This document shows, piece after piece, positions 63,041-64,000 of a stretch of 64,000 nucleotides of DNA. Location: assembly GCF_000802225.1 (NCBI RefSeq), contig NZ_JTDI01000001.1:186001-250000 (forward strand), read 5' to 3'. Numbering within the stretch: position 1 is the first letter of the stretch; every line of letters starts with the position of its first letter. The position numbers and the translations under genes are program-made. The notes under the pieces were generated by a model. The model worked only from the letters and a program-made list of their open reading frames with translations. It was not told where the DNA came from and did no database searches. The stretch is from Novosphingobium malaysiense. GTDB lineage: Bacteria > Pseudomonadota > Alphaproteobacteria > Sphingomonadales > Sphingomonadaceae.

Positions 63041-63687
63041 AGTTCGCGGTTTTCGATTGCGACGGCACGCTTATCGACGGGCAGGCCTCGATCTGCGAGG
63101 CGATGGAGATCGCCTTCGGGGCCTTCGACCTGCCCGCGCCGCCCCGCGGCCAGATCCGCCGCGCGGTCGGCCTCTCGCTGCCCCGCGCGATCCGTGAACT
63201 CCTGCCCGACAGCACCGAAGAGCAGCAGCACGCGATGGCCGATGCCTACAAGGAGGCCTTCCGCACAGCGCGCACCCAGGGTCGAGTCTCGCAGCCGCTG
63301 TTTGCCGGCATCGAAGATACCCTGCGTGCGCTGCACGGCGCGGGCTGGACGCTCGGCGTCGCCACCGGCATGTCCGACCGGGGGCTGGCGCATTGCCTTG
63401 CCAACAATGGCATCGCCGACCTCTTCGTCACCCTCCAGACCGCCGACCGCCACCCTTCCAAGCCGCATCCGGCGATGCTGGAGGAAGCGCTGTTCGAAGC
63501 CGGCGCGCTGCCGGAAGAGACGGTGATGATCGGGGATACCGCCTACGACATGCAAATGGCGCAGAACGCCGGCACCCGCGCCGTGGGCGTGGACTGGGGC
63601 TATCATCATCCGCAGGAACTGACGGCAGCGGGTGCCGAGAAGGTCGTCGAAACCCCTGCCGAACTTCTGGAATACCTGCAGGCATGA
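63037..63687 (+). CDS. HAD-family phosphatase (phosphoglycolate phosphatase-like)
   Basis: 216 residues. The HAD motifs are FDCDGTLIDGQ (D8, D10), a cap domain, VATGMSDRGL (motif II region), the Lys in HPSKPHPAML and MIGDTAYDMQMA (motif IV Asp). Small, cytosolic phosphatase; substrate cannot be assigned, but phosphoglycolate or a sugar phosphate is usual. Overlaps the genes on both sides by four bases. Confidence 0.92.
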   Translation: MKFAVFDCDGTLIDGQASICEAMEIAFGAFDLPAPPRGQIRRAVGLSLPRAIRELLPDSTEEQQHAMADAYKEAFRTARTQGRVSQPLFAGIEDTLRALHGAGWTLGVATGMSDRGLAHCLANNGIADLFVTLQTADRHPSKPHPAMLEEALFEAGALPEETVMIGDTAYDMQMAQNAGTRAVGVDWGYHHPQELTAAGAEKVVETPAELLEYLQA

Positions 63688-63899
63688 GCGAACGGGACCC
63701 CGCCGCCGGACGTTTCGCCGCGATCCAGATCACCCGCCTGCTGGGCGTGGCCTGCGTAATCGCGGGCATGCTGATTGCCACCGGTCGCATCCTGCCGAGC
63801 CTGCCCGACTGGGTCGGCTATCTGCTGATTGCCAACGGACTGTTGGACGTTTTCGTTATCCCGTCCATTCTCATCAAAAAGTGGCGCACTCCGAAATGA
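63684..63899 (+). CDS. Small two-helix membrane protein
   Basis: 71 residues from ATG 63684, overlapping the HAD stop (ATGA). Two hydrophobic segments (LLGVACVIAGMLIATG and WVGYLLIANGLLDVFVIPSILI) with a short loop between, and a basic end KKWRTPK. Conserved in this operon position in sphingomonads as far as I know, without known function. Its stop overlaps the next start by four bases. Confidence 0.8.
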   Translation: MSERDPAAGRFAAIQITRLLGVACVIAGMLIATGRILPSLPDWVGYLLIANGLLDVFVIPSILIKKWRTPK

Positions 63900-64000
63900 A
63901 GCGCTTTTACAAGACCGTAACGGCCGAAAAGGCCGACGATGGCTGGCGCGTGCTGCTCGACGGCCGACCGATCAAGACGGCCGGCGGCCGCCCGCAGGTC
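63896..64000 (+). CDS. ATP12 family ATP-synthase assembly factor (5' end only)
   Basis: The first 35 codons from ATG 63896 (MKRFYKTVTAEKADDGWRV) match the start of the ATP12/ATPAF2 family, whose members help assemble the F1 alpha subunit. The rest lies outside the window. It overlaps the small membrane protein by four bases and so belongs to the crcB operon. Confidence 0.8.
   Translation, partial: MKRFYKTVTAEKADDGWRVLLDGRPIKTAGGRPQV

Overview
The window is about 65 % GC, gene-dense chromosomal DNA from an alphaproteobacterium. It is most likely a sphingomonad of the Novosphingobium/Sphingobium type. The evidence is a MucR/Ros-type zinc-finger regulator, a ThrB of the aminoglycoside-phosphotransferase fold next to ispH and rnhA, a class II DAHP synthase, an HWE histidine kinase, an ATP12 assembly factor, and two roughly 1000-residue TonB-dependent receptors with sphingomonad-style leaders. 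I found no rRNA, tRNA, CRISPR array, insertion sequence or prophage. The genus assignment is inference.

Layout: 1-8.4 kb holds a truncated fadE-type acyl-CoA dehydrogenase, a small membrane protein plus pcm, a minus-strand SDR-SDR-amidohydrolase operon, a DUF2189-like membrane protein and the class II DAHP synthase. 8.5-18.3 kb holds a periplasmic M16 peptidase, then a plus-strand housekeeping run (nfu, tsaB-rimI, mucR, fur, plsC) and ispH-thrB-rnhA. 18.4-20.8 kb has a YegP-like protein, a DauA-like flavin oxidase and an alpha/beta hydrolase. 20.9-28.3 kb is a tad/Flp pilus cluster (cpaA-B-C-D-E, tadB, tadC) that conspicuously lacks the assembly ATPase cpaF and any pilin gene. 28.4-33.0 kb holds an HWE kinase, a low-complexity secreted protein, mtnP-tetR-SDR and a small secreted protein.

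33.1-44.4 kb is the most unusual part. A minus-strand TonB-dependent receptor is followed by a TPR-sulfotransferase and a TPR-2OG/Fe(II)-oxygenase-like protein. A second TonB-dependent receptor lies divergently beyond a secreted orphan. The receptor plus two candidate modification enzymes, each carrying TPR repeats, looks like a functional cassette and is my main candidate for an undescribed system.

44.4-64 kb holds clpB, a secreted subtilase, a SnoaL-like protein, a short stretch of lower-GC orphan genes, a second M16 peptidase, a tandem pair of paralogous secreted proteins, and gatC-gatA-gatB interrupted by another sulfotransferase-like gene and a REP-like palindrome. It ends with an FKBP isomerase, rpsU and a tightly overlapped operon (crcB, pseudouridine synthase, HAD phosphatase, small membrane protein, ATP12 factor) that runs off the end.

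Many neighbouring genes overlap by ATGA or GTGA (rimI, rnhA, plsC, the two SDRs and the crcB operon), so translational coupling is common. Several convincing hairpin terminators separate the units.
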